Positions 17,479 through 25,641 of a DNA stretch of 64,000 nucleotides are shown piece by piece (position 1 is the first letter of the stretch; every line of letters begins with the position of its first letter). Both the position numbers and the translations under genes were made by a program. Source of the DNA: Bacillus safensis FO-36b. Lineage in GTDB: Bacteria; Bacillota; Bacilli; Bacillales; Bacillaceae. The notes under the pieces were generated by a model that made no database searches, had not been told where the DNA came from, and saw only the letters and a program-made list of their open reading frames with translations. The stretch covers positions 1 through 64,000 of the forward strand of contig NZ_ASJD01000010.1 in NCBI RefSeq assembly GCF_000691165.1, written 5' to 3'.

Positions 17479-19461
17479 TTATTTTGAAGAAGAGTTGGAT
17501 TCATCTTTGGCGGAAGAGGAATCCTTTTCATCCTGTACTTTCTTTGTATAGTCATAATCGTTGCGGTCAATCGGTGTAAAGCCTTTAGGCTTGTAGAAAC
17601 GGAGTAAATCTTCGGTGACAATCTTATCAGATGTCTCCAGCATCTTTTTCACCGTTTCATTTTCTTGCGATGCCTTGTCAGTTGGCTCGATTTTCTCGCC
17701 TGTTTTGTTGCTGTAATAGTTATTGCCTACTTTCGTGTAGTCCTTAGACACGAAGTCACCGTTTCTAAATGGCACAAGCTCTTTAAAGTTCTTCGATAAG
17801 ATATCAGAACCAGACATTAAATAGTTCTTCGTATCATCGCCAAGCAGGTGCAGAAGAGTTGGTGCGACATCGACTTCACCAGAGTATTTATGAATCTGTC
17901 CGCCTTTTACGCCAGGAACATGGATAAAGAGCGGCACACGCATGAGCTGCGCATTTTCATAATCTCCAATTTTTTGCCCTGTCACTTTTTCCATCGCTTC
18001 ATTATGGTTTTCAGAAATACCGTAATGATCTCCGTACATAATAACGACGGTATTGTCATAGAGACCTGACTTTTTCAAATCGTTGAAGAACTGTTCAATC
18101 GCTTCATCTAAATAATGAGCCGATTGGAAGTAGTTATCGACGACAGAGTCACCGAAATCACCAGGCTCGAAATCAGTATCACCTTCATCCATTCCAAATG
18201 GGAAATGGTTCGATAAGGTAATGAATTTCGAATAAAACGGCTGCTTCATGTTTTTAAGAATTGGCATCGATTCTTTGAAGAACGGTTTGTCTTTCAGTCC
18301 ATAGTTCTTCGTATCCTGCTCGTTCATATCGTAGTACTCAGAATCGTAAAATCTGTCATATCCAAAGGATTTAAACATTTCATTACGGTTCCAGAAGGTT
18401 TTCGTATTTCCATGGAATTCTGCTGACGTATATTGATCCTTCTTCAAAATACCAGGAAGTGCTTGATATGTGTTTTGCGCCTTGTTAATAAAAACAGAGC
18501 CCTGTGATAATGGGAATAACCCAGTATCCATCATAAATTCAGCATCAGACGTTTTTCCCTGTCCTGTTTGATGGAAGAAGTTATCAAAGTAAAACGTTTT
18601 ATTGTCGTGTGCCAATGAATTAAGGAATGGCGTTACTTCTTTTCCATTGACCTTATAATCAATGACAAAGTTTTGCAGAGATTCAAGAGAAATTGTAATG
18701 ACGTTCATGCCTTTCGCTTTCCCGTAATAAGCAGGGTTAGGATCAGCGCTGTTCGCTTTTAAATAGTTCTCTACATCTGTCACGTCATTTGAATTTGCCA
18801 GAGCACGCTGGCTGTTTGATTTTACATTTTGAATGGCATCAAACACAGTAAAGTTATAAGCGCCTAAATATTTAACTAAATAATTGCGGTCGAACGATCT
18901 TGATAAAAGCTCTGGACGATCGATCTCTGCAGCCACTAAGTTTAAAACAAAGATCACAACAGAGGACACAAGGACGAGTCTAAACGATTTTGACTTTTGA
19001 ACAGGTACAGTGGCTGTACTTGTTTGCTGCTGCCTTTTCATGCGGACTGCAAGTACGATCAAAATGATTGTATCAATAAAGTAAAACACATCAGTCCAAC
19101 GCATGAGTGAAAATGCACTATCACCTAATTGTCCGCCATTCGTTCCTGCCTGCATCACTGTAGGCAGCGTGATAAAGTCATTGAAGAATCGATAGTACAC
19201 GATGTTTGCGTATAGTAAAAAAGACATGAAAAAGTGAATCACAATGATAGCGGCAGGCTGCCATTTTTTCTTGAACAATAAAGCAAAGCCAAGAAAGAAC
19301 AAGCTGGAGCTAATAGGATTCACGAAAAGCAAAATATGCTGAAGCACATTTGATATACCAAGTTTAAATTCGATTAAATACGCTGAATACGTTTTGAGCC
19401 ATAGTAAGACGGCTGCAATCAGAAAGAAGCCGAGACCTCTTTTTTGAATAAATGTTTTCAT
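17479..19461 (-). CDS. ltaS: Lipoteichoic acid synthase LtaS (YflE)
   Basis: A 660-residue membrane enzyme that polymerises glycerol phosphate from phosphatidylglycerol onto the glycolipid anchor. Five N-terminal TM helices (residues about 10-175) precede the extracellular sulfatase-like domain. The nucleophile Thr is in QTGQGKTSDAEFM near 302; metal ligands include the Glu of ITISLESLQ and Asp-His of MYGDHYGI. The C-terminal tail is Ser/Glu/Lys-rich. I set the start at 19461 (MKTFIQKRGLGFFLIA, as in B. subtilis), 7 bases after AAGGAG; the frame continues 27 codons upstream without support. It sits between nagP and yflB as B. subtilis yflE does. Confidence 0.94.
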   Translation of the reverse strand: MKTFIQKRGLGFFLIAAVLLWLKTYSAYLIEFKLGISNVLQHILLFVNPISSSLFFLGFALLFKKKWQPAAIIVIHFFMSFLLYANIVYYRFFNDFITLPTVMQAGTNGGQLGDSAFSLMRWTDVFYFIDTIILIVLAVRMKRQQQTSTATVPVQKSKSFRLVLVSSVVIFVLNLVAAEIDRPELLSRSFDRNYLVKYLGAYNFTVFDAIQNVKSNSQRALANSNDVTDVENYLKANSADPNPAYYGKAKGMNVITISLESLQNFVIDYKVNGKEVTPFLNSLAHDNKTFYFDNFFHQTGQGKTSDAEFMMDTGLFPLSQGSVFINKAQNTYQALPGILKKDQYTSAEFHGNTKTFWNRNEMFKSFGYDRFYDSEYYDMNEQDTKNYGLKDKPFFKESMPILKNMKQPFYSKFITLSNHFPFGMDEGDTDFEPGDFGDSVVDNYFQSAHYLDEAIEQFFNDLKKSGLYDNTVVIMYGDHYGISENHNEAMEKVTGQKIGDYENAQLMRVPLFIHVPGVKGGQIHKYSGEVDVAPTLLHLLGDDTKNYLMSGSDILSKNFKELVPFRNGDFVSKDYTKVGNNYYSNKTGEKIEPTDKASQENETVKKMLETSDKIVTEDLLRFYKPKGFTPIDRNDYDYTKKVQDEKDSSSAKDESNSSSK

Positions 19462-19605
19462 ATAAACACTCCTTTTCTCCGTTAAACGGAAGAGGCGGAA
19501 CGAAAGAAAACGAACCATTAGAATATACCACGAAATGCACAAATAGAAAAGTCATAACCAGTGAAGAGCCTTTGGAAGCCTGTCCGAGCAATAAAAGGAG
19601 AGAAA

Positions 19606-19734
19606 ATGAAAATATTCGCCCATCGAAAAACTTTTTATGAAAATCGACCTATTATTGACAGAAAATTCAGTAATTTTCCAGTTGCTATATCAATAAAACA
19701 GGTAAAAAGACACAAGTCTAAAGAATTAATTTGA
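19606..19734 (+). CDS. Candidate small ORF (42 residues) upstream of the decarboxylase
   Basis: ATG 19606 is preceded by a perfect AAAGGAG with 5-base spacing and opens MKIFAHRKTFYENRPIIDRK, ending KRHKSKELI. The first residues recall the KIFAHRG start of glycerophosphodiester phosphodiesterases, but the rest of that family is absent. It may be a remnant, a small basic peptide, or chance. No independent support. Confidence 0.3.
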   Translation: MKIFAHRKTFYENRPIIDRKFSNFPVAISIKQVKRHKSKELI

Positions 19735-20040
19735 TTTCTACAATGGTCATTTAGAGAGTATTTCCATTGTTTCTTAATGTTTATGCAGGTTAAGCAAAAA
19801 AAATGAGCCATGGAATGGAACAAAGCGATGGATAAAAATCCCTCTCGAACAATATATCAATATATTTTTGTGTTTCACGAAAATAATGGTTTTCATGTGT
19901 TTTTTAAGGGTTTTATTTATTTTAATAAGTGAACAAATTATCTAAATATACTTAAGTGAACATATTGAGACTATAAACTTCTGAATTGGGGTCGATATAG
20001 ACAGTGACAGGAAATCTTCCATTGAAAGGATTGATAGTAT
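19735..20040. other. AT-rich leader of the decarboxylase gene with a 27-bp spaced repeat
   Basis: No gene is seen. The decamer taagtgaaca occurs at 19926-19935 and again at 19953-19962, flanking an AT-rich stretch, about 80-115 bases before the decarboxylase start. This is a plausible paired operator or upstream regulatory site. A short stem (ttccattg region at 20019) is not convincing as a terminator. Confidence 0.45.
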
Positions 20041-21699
20041 ATGACTGTACGAGCAGAGAACCTCGTTCAGAACTGGTTTCCGAGTGAGGACGGAAATGCA
20101 GGAGAGCGTAAAGAACTCATCAAATTGATGGAGCAGATCATTTCAGGGTTCGATGACCTGAAAGATCCCAACCGTGCACACCTTAAAGGTGAAAAGAATC
20201 GTGGGGAGGACTTTTACAAAAAGCTCACTGAAACAAGTCAAATTCCGATGAACGGCCAGCAAGCGGAACTTGTGAATGAAGAATTACTGAAGCTTTTACA
20301 TAACCATCCATACCACACCAAGTATTTCTTCACGAACATTTTGCCAATGGCAAGTACACCAGGAATTTTAGGCATGCTGACAGCGATGCTGGTAAACGGA
20401 AACAACCTATGGGATGTTTATGGACCAGCAGGTGCGGAAGCTGAGGTCAGAGTGGTCTCAATGATGTCTAAGCTCATCGGATATGATCCAAATGTGAGCG
20501 GGGGATACACAACATGGGGAGGTCAAGGAGCGATTTTTTCAGGACTTCGTTTAGCGATCGCAAAAGCTGCGCCGGAGTCACTGCGAAAAGGAGTTCCGCA
20601 AAATCTTTATGCGTTTTGTTCTGATGCTGCACATTACAGCCTATTTAAGTCAATGGAAGCAACAGGACTTGGCACAAACAACTTAATCAGAATTAAGACG
20701 AATAAAGATCATTCAATGGATATGGAAGATTTGCGTTGTCAAATGGAACGTGTTGCACAGGGTGGCGGGATTCCCGTTTATATTGTTGCAACAACCGGAA
20801 CAACAGATGCCATTGCAATTGATGATGTAAAAGGGGTACGTGAAACAGCAGAAACGATTGCTGAAAAGTATGATCTGAAGGTGCCGCATATTCATGCAGA
20901 TTCGGCGCTGGGTGGATTCTTTGCTTTCTTTAATGAGTATGATGTATCGGAAAACCCGCTGCAATTCTCAGACGGTGTTCTTCGTATGCTAAAAGAAATC
21001 AAAGCGAAATTCCAGCATCTGTCTCTTGCAGACTCGATGTGCTTTGATTTTCAAAAGCTTGGCCAAACACCTTACACATCCAGTTTATTCCTAGTGAAAA
21101 ACGCTGCTGACTTAAAGCGTTTGGACCTGGAAGAACAGGAGACACCATATGTTGGCCATAGAGGCTACGGGGAATACCATACGGGTTATACACTGGAATG
21201 CTCAAGAATGGGAAGCTCGATCAGTATGCTGAGTGTGCTGTTAACGTTTGGGATTGAAGGCTATCAGCGCTTGCTTGGTCAATTCTTAGAAGTGAACCTT
21301 GCCTTCAGAGAAGCACTTAGTCGGGAAATTCCGCAAGCAGAAGTCGTGAATGATGACAACGTCGGAATGGCTACATTATTTAGAATTTACCTAGACGGCT
21401 CACCGCGTTTTCAAGAAGAGATTTCTGGCGAAGCGACTTCAATCGAAATTGAGCGGAACAATGAATTGAACAAAATGCTGTTTGAAAAGCTTGGAGAGAA
21501 AAGAGATGAGATGTTCTTTGGCGATACAACGAAGTTTTTACTTGTCAACTCGAAAGAAGGCCAAGAATTCTATCTAAGTGTTAGTAAGTTTTTTGTCATC
21601 TCACCTTATACGTTACCAGAGCATATCCCTCATATCGTATCTTATTTAAAAGATGTGATTGCATCTGTTTGTGGACAATTTGAAAATGTACATGCTTAA
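20041..21699 (+). CDS. PLP-dependent group II decarboxylase (substrate unknown)
   Basis: A 552-residue fold-type I enzyme resembling glutamate/tyrosine/aromatic amino acid decarboxylases. Seen: the cofactor-stacking region around FCSDAAHYSLFKSMEATGLG (about 200), ATTGTTDAIAIDD (about 252), the PLP-nitrogen Asp in HADSALGGF (about 287) and the Schiff-base Lys in FDFQKLGQTPYTSS (about 338). The neighbourhood of the Lys differs from the usual D-x-H-K-W, so this is probably a distinct subfamily. It is longer than GadB (about 466). GAAAGGATTG precedes the ATG. Only 31 bases separate it from the following chemoreceptor, so the two are likely co-transcribed. The pair is absent from this place in B. 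subtilis as I recall. Confidence 0.82.
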   Translation: MTVRAENLVQNWFPSEDGNAGERKELIKLMEQIISGFDDLKDPNRAHLKGEKNRGEDFYKKLTETSQIPMNGQQAELVNEELLKLLHNHPYHTKYFFTNILPMASTPGILGMLTAMLVNGNNLWDVYGPAGAEAEVRVVSMMSKLIGYDPNVSGGYTTWGGQGAIFSGLRLAIAKAAPESLRKGVPQNLYAFCSDAAHYSLFKSMEATGLGTNNLIRIKTNKDHSMDMEDLRCQMERVAQGGGIPVYIVATTGTTDAIAIDDVKGVRETAETIAEKYDLKVPHIHADSALGGFFAFFNEYDVSENPLQFSDGVLRMLKEIKAKFQHLSLADSMCFDFQKLGQTPYTSSLFLVKNAADLKRLDLEEQETPYVGHRGYGEYHTGYTLECSRMGSSISMLSVLLTFGIEGYQRLLGQFLEVNLAFREALSREIPQAEVVNDDNVGMATLFRIYLDGSPRFQEEISGEATSIEIERNNELNKMLFEKLGEKRDEMFFGDTTKFLLVNSKEGQEFYLSVSKFFVISPYTLPEHIPHIVSYLKDVIASVCGQFENVHA

Positions 21700-21730
21700 A
21701 TCAAATCTGAGAGTGGAGATGTAGGAAAAA

Positions 21731-23455
21731 ATGGCGAAACAAAGGAAATTTGGAGGATACACGATATCCTCTAAAATCATGTCAGTCGTTACCGTAACAT
21801 TACTCGCAACCGTTGCATTATTCGTTCTAACCTTTTATCTAGTGAGCCAGGATTTATCATCCCAGTTATTAAAGCAATTTGATTATCGATTAACAACAGA
21901 TATTGATACTGCCAAAAAAGAAATCGATAACATCGATGGAAACGTGCTCAGCATTAGCGGGAAGGATGACCCCATTTATGCCGAGATTAAAACGAAATTC
22001 ACAGAGCTTCAAAAAGATCATACGCTTGAGAACTTATACGTGTTATCTAATAAAGGCGGTAAAGAAAGAATTATCGTATTAACTGGAGAAGACAATGATT
22101 TTGACCAGGATTATGCATTCTCAGATGAGATGAAACAAGCTCTTTCTGAAGATAAAATGGTCAAAAGTGATATTTACAAAGATTCATTTGGTACACATAA
22201 ATCAGTCTTTTTGCCAATCAAGGATTCAGGCGGTGAACTGACAGGGATTTTAGGCATTGATTTAGATGCGTCTGTCGTGCCTCAAACAACGCAGAAGCTG
22301 ACGATCTATATCACAGTGGCATCTGCTATTGTGCTCATCGGTGGATTGCTCTTCTCCTTTATCATGGGAAGAAGAATTGCGAAACCAGCACGTTCATTGA
22401 TGGAATCAGCGAACCGAATTGCTGACGGTGATTTAACTGGAATGGTAGAAGTTGAAAGTAAAGACGAGATCGGCCAGCTTGCCGCATCCTTCCAAAAGAT
22501 GCAGGGGCGGATCAAAGAGCTCATTTCGAAAATCTCACACTCATCTAGTGAAGTGTCGAAAATGTCTTCACAGCTTCGTACGGTGACGAACGAATCGAGT
22601 CAAAGTGCGCAGCAAGTATCAGAAGCCATGACGAATATGAGTGAAGGAATCAATGATTCTGTCGCAAATATTACGGATTGTACGACATCCGTTGCTGAGA
22701 TCGATACGCAAATCGAAGGTGTCACAAAAGAAGTTGATGAAATGAAATCTGTTTCATCTAACGTACAAGAGCAGTCAGAATCTGGTCAAAAATTAGTGAA
22801 CCATGTGCTTGATCATCTGAATATGCTACATGACAAGATGACCAACTCAAAGCAGGCAGCAGAAGAATTACAATCTCATTCAACGGAGATTGAAAGTGTC
22901 ATCTCGATTATTACAGACATTTCAGCACAAACGAATCTGCTTGCACTGAATGCTTCCATTGAAGCGGCACGTGTTGGAGAAGAAGGAAAAGGCTTTGCTG
23001 TTGTGGCAGATGAGGTGCGCAAGTTAGCTGAGCAATCAGCGGATGCGGCTAAAACCGTTTCAGACCTTGTCATCGGTACACAGGAAAACAGTCAGCGCGT
23101 TCTTGAAAGCGTAGAGGAAAGCAGTAAAGCAGTGGAAGAAGGACGTGAGCAAATGGAAGGCACGTCACAAAACTTCGCTTTGATTTACGACGGTGTGTCC
23201 CAGTTTTCAAGAAGAACGAACAATTTGCTTGCTTCTATTAAGCAAGTTGAGAAAGCATATCAAACGATTTCTACATCGATTGAGCAAATTTCTGTTGTAT
23301 CGGAAGAACATGCAGCCAGCTCTCAAGAAGTAGCGGCAGCAACAGAACAGCAAAGTGCTGGTATGCAGCAAATTTCAAGTGCGATTGAACAGCTCTCTGA
23401 TATGTCGGATGACTTAGCACAAATGGTCTCAACCTTCAAAGTCGACAATAAATAA
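21731..23455 (+). CDS. Methyl-accepting chemotaxis protein with extracellular Cache-type sensor
   Basis: A 574-residue chemoreceptor. TM1 (about 17-38), extracellular sensor of about 150 residues with the Cache-like '[33 protein letters not shown]' ending, TM2 (about 193-213), HAMP (about 214-267) and a full signalling domain. The hairpin tip [38 protein letters not shown] is canonical, and QQ/EE methylation-type pairs are present. The ligand is not known; the tight link to the decarboxylase suggests the substrate or amine product. It is followed by a strong terminator. Confidence 0.92.
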   Translation: MAKQRKFGGYTISSKIMSVVTVTLLATVALFVLTFYLVSQDLSSQLLKQFDYRLTTDIDTAKKEIDNIDGNVLSISGKDDPIYAEIKTKFTELQKDHTLENLYVLSNKGGKERIIVLTGEDNDFDQDYAFSDEMKQALSEDKMVKSDIYKDSFGTHKSVFLPIKDSGGELTGILGIDLDASVVPQTTQKLTIYITVASAIVLIGGLLFSFIMGRRIAKPARSLMESANRIADGDLTGMVEVESKDEIGQLAASFQKMQGRIKELISKISHSSSEVSKMSSQLRTVTNESSQSAQQVSEAMTNMSEGINDSVANITDCTTSVAEIDTQIEGVTKEVDEMKSVSSNVQEQSESGQKLVNHVLDHLNMLHDKMTNSKQAAEELQSHSTEIESVISIITDISAQTNLLALNASIEAARVGEEGKGFAVVADEVRKLAEQSADAAKTVSDLVIGTQENSQRVLESVEESSKAVEEGREQMEGTSQNFALIYDGVSQFSRRTNNLLASIKQVEKAYQTISTSIEQISVVSEEHAASSQEVAAATEQQSAGMQQISSAIEQLSDMSDDLAQMVSTFKVDNK

Positions 23456-23458
23456 CGA

Positions 23459-23490
23459 GAAAGGGCTAAAATATTTTAGCCCTTTTTCTC
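23459..23490 (+). terminator. Terminator after the chemoreceptor
   Basis: Stem AAGGGCTAAAAT/ATTTTAGCCCTT with almost no loop, then T5. Confidence 0.88.
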
Positions 23491-23504
23491 TTTTCAGCGA
23501 AGAA

Positions 23505-23571
23505 GGGACGAGCACCTGAACGCAGGATAGACACCGAATGCGAGGGGTTGTCTAGATGCTGAAGCTGGCTC
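23505..23571 (-). repeat. Dispersed intergenic repeat, copy 2
   Basis: Reverse complement of this segment aligns with 5421-5502: tagacaaccc, gcattcggtg and ggtgctcg cores in the same order and spacing. No coding potential is seen. It lies between a terminator and a second hairpin. Confidence 0.6.
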
Positions 23572-23594
23572 TTGTGAGAGAGCCAGCTTTTTTG
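23562..23594 (+). terminator. Second hairpin with T-run before yflB
   Basis: AGCTGGCTCT/AGAGCCAGCT with a short loop, followed by T6. It directly adjoins repeat copy 2 and may be part of that element. Confidence 0.75.
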
Positions 23595-23634
23595 CTATGC
23601 TTAATCAAATACTTGCGGCGAAAGGAGAAACGCT

Positions 23635-24021
23635 ATGGATTTTGCGCAGAGATTATCAGAAGAACGGATCAAAAAAGCGATGGATAACGGGGCTTTTGAA
23701 GGATTATCTGGCTTTGGGAAGCCTCTGCCAAAAGATGATGCTGCTCATGTACCAGAAGAACTTAGAATGGGCTACCGCATCATGAAAAATGCCGGATTTG
23801 CTGGGGAAGAAACAGCGCTGAAAAAAGAACTCATGACTGTCAAAGAGCTGCTTCACTCCAGTATAGACGGAGAGGAGAGAAAAAAGCTGTCTCTCATATG
23901 TGAAGAAAAACAAAAACGTCTGGATGAACTTACATCTAAGCGCCAAACTTTTGCCCGTCCAGCTTCCTCCTTTTATAAAAATAAGGTCTACGAGAAATTA
24001 ACGGAGCATAAAAAAAGATGA
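23635..24021 (+). CDS. yflB: DUF1992-family protein (YflB)
   Basis: A 128-residue soluble, highly charged helical protein. The N-terminal ERIKKAMDNGAFEGLSGFGKPLP is the DUF1992 signature, otherwise found at the C-terminus of DnaJ-C28-type proteins; the remainder (LKKELMTVKELLHSS ... KRLDELTSKR) reads as a coiled coil. Gene order (before treP) is that of B. subtilis yflB. GCGAAAGGAG precedes the ATG. The function of the family is not known; a chaperone-related role is only suggested by the domain's other contexts. Confidence 0.85.
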   Translation: MDFAQRLSEERIKKAMDNGAFEGLSGFGKPLPKDDAAHVPEELRMGYRIMKNAGFAGEETALKKELMTVKELLHSSIDGEERKKLSLICEEKQKRLDELTSKRQTFARPASSFYKNKVYEKLTEHKKR

Positions 24022-24029
24022 TGACACGC

Positions 24030-24067
24030 TGCCTCTCCCTGAGCACATTGAGGGGGCTTTTTTTATG
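24030..24067 (+). terminator. Terminator after yflB
   Basis: GCCTCTCCCT.../AGGGGGC type stem with mismatch, then T7. Confidence 0.65.
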
Positions 24068-24079
24068 TAAGCGCTACAT
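24065..24079 (+). promoter_or_regulatory. cre-like sequence upstream of treP
   Basis: ATGTAAGCGCTACAT is palindromic and fits the CcpA consensus except at one position. It ends 7 bases before the treP -35. Confidence 0.5.
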
Positions 24080-24086
24080 TTTGTTG

Positions 24087-24138
24087 TTGACTACATGTAT
24101 ATACAAATATAAAATAAGAATCAAACATGTATATACAA
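24087..24138 (+). promoter_or_regulatory. treP promoter with two TreR operators
   Basis: Promoter: -35 TTGACT (24087-24092), 17 bases, -10 TAAAAT (24110-24115). The sequence ATGTATATACAA occurs in the spacer (24095-24106) and again downstream of the start (24127-24138), 32 bp or about three helical turns apart. This matches the TTGTATATACAA-type tre operator bound by TreR in B. subtilis. Confidence 0.85.
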
Positions 24139-24189
24139 GTTTTTTGGTTCTTTTTTCTTATATAAAAAAACGATCTCGGAGGGGATAGT

Positions 24190-25626
24190 ATGGCTGATTA
24201 TCAGGCAGCAGCAGATCAGATTGTGAAAGCCATCGGCGGCAAAGAAAATATTGATCAAGCGACACATTGTGTAACAAGACTGCGCTTTGTGCTGAAAGAT
24301 GAAGGCAGGGTGGATGAGAAAGCACTTGAACAAATTGATGAAGTGAAGGGATCTTTCTCAGCGAACGGTCAATACCAAGTGGTGATCGGTCAAGGGATCG
24401 TCAATCGAGTATATGCCGAAATGGTGAAACAGACGGGGATTGGGGAAGCCACAAAAGAGGACGTCAAGCGTGCCTCTGATCAAAAACTAAATCCATTGCA
24501 GCGTGCTGTGAAAACGCTTGCGGATATCTTTATACCGATTCTTCCTGCCATCGTCACAGCCGGTTTATTAATGGGGATTAACAATATTTTAACAGCCCCT
24601 GATATTTTCTTTGATCAAAAATCGATAGTAGATGTGTATCCGGCATGGGCTGACTTAGCGAATATGATCAACTTAATTGCAGGCACTGCCTTCACCTTCC
24701 TGCCAGCATTAATTGGCTGGTCAGCTGTGAAGCGGTTTGGGGGGAATCCGCTTTTAGGAATGGTCCTTGGACTAATGCTTGTACATCCAGACTTGTTAAA
24801 CGCATGGGGCTATGGAGCGGCTGAGAAGACCGGTGACATTCCTGTTTGGAACTTGTTTGGACTTGAAGTGCAGAAGGTAGGCTATCAAGGACAGGTTCTT
24901 CCGATACTCGTTGCCTCTTATTTACTTGCAAAGCTCGAATTATTTATTACAAAACGGACACCTGAAAGTATTCAGCTTTTAGTTGTTGCACCGATTACGT
25001 TATTAGTCATTGGATTTTTGTCATTTATCGTCATTGGACCTGTTACCTTTGCAATCGGTAATGTTTTAACATCTGGACTTGTAGCTGTATTCCAGCAATT
25101 CGCAGCACTTGGCGGTCTATTATACGGCGGACTGTATGCAGCATTAGTCATTACAGGAATGCACCATACGTTCCTCGCTGTGGATATTCAATTGATTAAC
25201 TCAAAGCTGCACGGCACGTTCCTATGGCCAATGCTTGCACTGTCCAATATCGCACAAGGATCAGCTGCACTGGCAATGATGTTTGTCTTAAAAGATGAAA
25301 AACAAAAAGGACTTTCGCTGACATCAAGTATTTCTGCTTATTTAGGAATTACCGAACCGGCGATGTTTGGGGTCAACCTGCGTTATCGATTCCCATTTAT
25401 TTTTGCACTGATCAGCTCAGGATTAGCCGGTATGTTTATCGCCTCTCAAGGGGTGCTGGCAAGCTCAGTTGGTGTTGGAGGCATTCCAGGAATCTTCTCC
25501 ATTATCCCGAAATATTGGGGGGCATTTGCAATTGGAATGGTGATTGTACTCATCCTCCCATTCATCGGTACTCTTTTATATGCAAAACTAAAAAAGAAGA
25601 AGGATTTTTCAGAAGAACTTAACTAG
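24190..25626 (+). CDS. treP: Trehalose PTS permease EIIBC (TreP)
   Basis: A 478-residue membrane permease that imports trehalose as trehalose-6-phosphate. The EIIB domain is N-terminal (about 1-90) with the phosphorylated Cys27 in QATHCVTRLRF. After a linker, the EIIC domain (about 105-470) carries ITEPAMFGVNLRYRFPF and GMHHTFLAVDIQL. No EIIA is fused; the glucose-type EIIA serves it. GGAGGGGATAGT precedes the ATG. It is the first gene of treP-treA-treR, controlled by the TreR operators and perhaps CcpA. Confidence 0.95.
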   Translation: MADYQAAADQIVKAIGGKENIDQATHCVTRLRFVLKDEGRVDEKALEQIDEVKGSFSANGQYQVVIGQGIVNRVYAEMVKQTGIGEATKEDVKRASDQKLNPLQRAVKTLADIFIPILPAIVTAGLLMGINNILTAPDIFFDQKSIVDVYPAWADLANMINLIAGTAFTFLPALIGWSAVKRFGGNPLLGMVLGLMLVHPDLLNAWGYGAAEKTGDIPVWNLFGLEVQKVGYQGQVLPILVASYLLAKLELFITKRTPESIQLLVVAPITLLVIGFLSFIVIGPVTFAIGNVLTSGLVAVFQQFAALGGLLYGGLYAALVITGMHHTFLAVDIQLINSKLHGTFLWPMLALSNIAQGSAALAMMFVLKDEKQKGLSLTSSISAYLGITEPAMFGVNLRYRFPFIFALISSGLAGMFIASQGVLASSVGVGGIPGIFSIIPKYWGAFAIGMVIVLILPFIGTLLYAKLKKKKDFSEELN

Positions 25627-25641
25627 TGGTGGTGAAGGAAA

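Noticed and set aside
17286..17621. 111-codon minus-strand frame overlapping the 5' end of the YjgB-like gene and the end of ltaS
   Set aside because: It lies in another frame across two well-supported genes and a terminator, and lacks a ribosome binding site.
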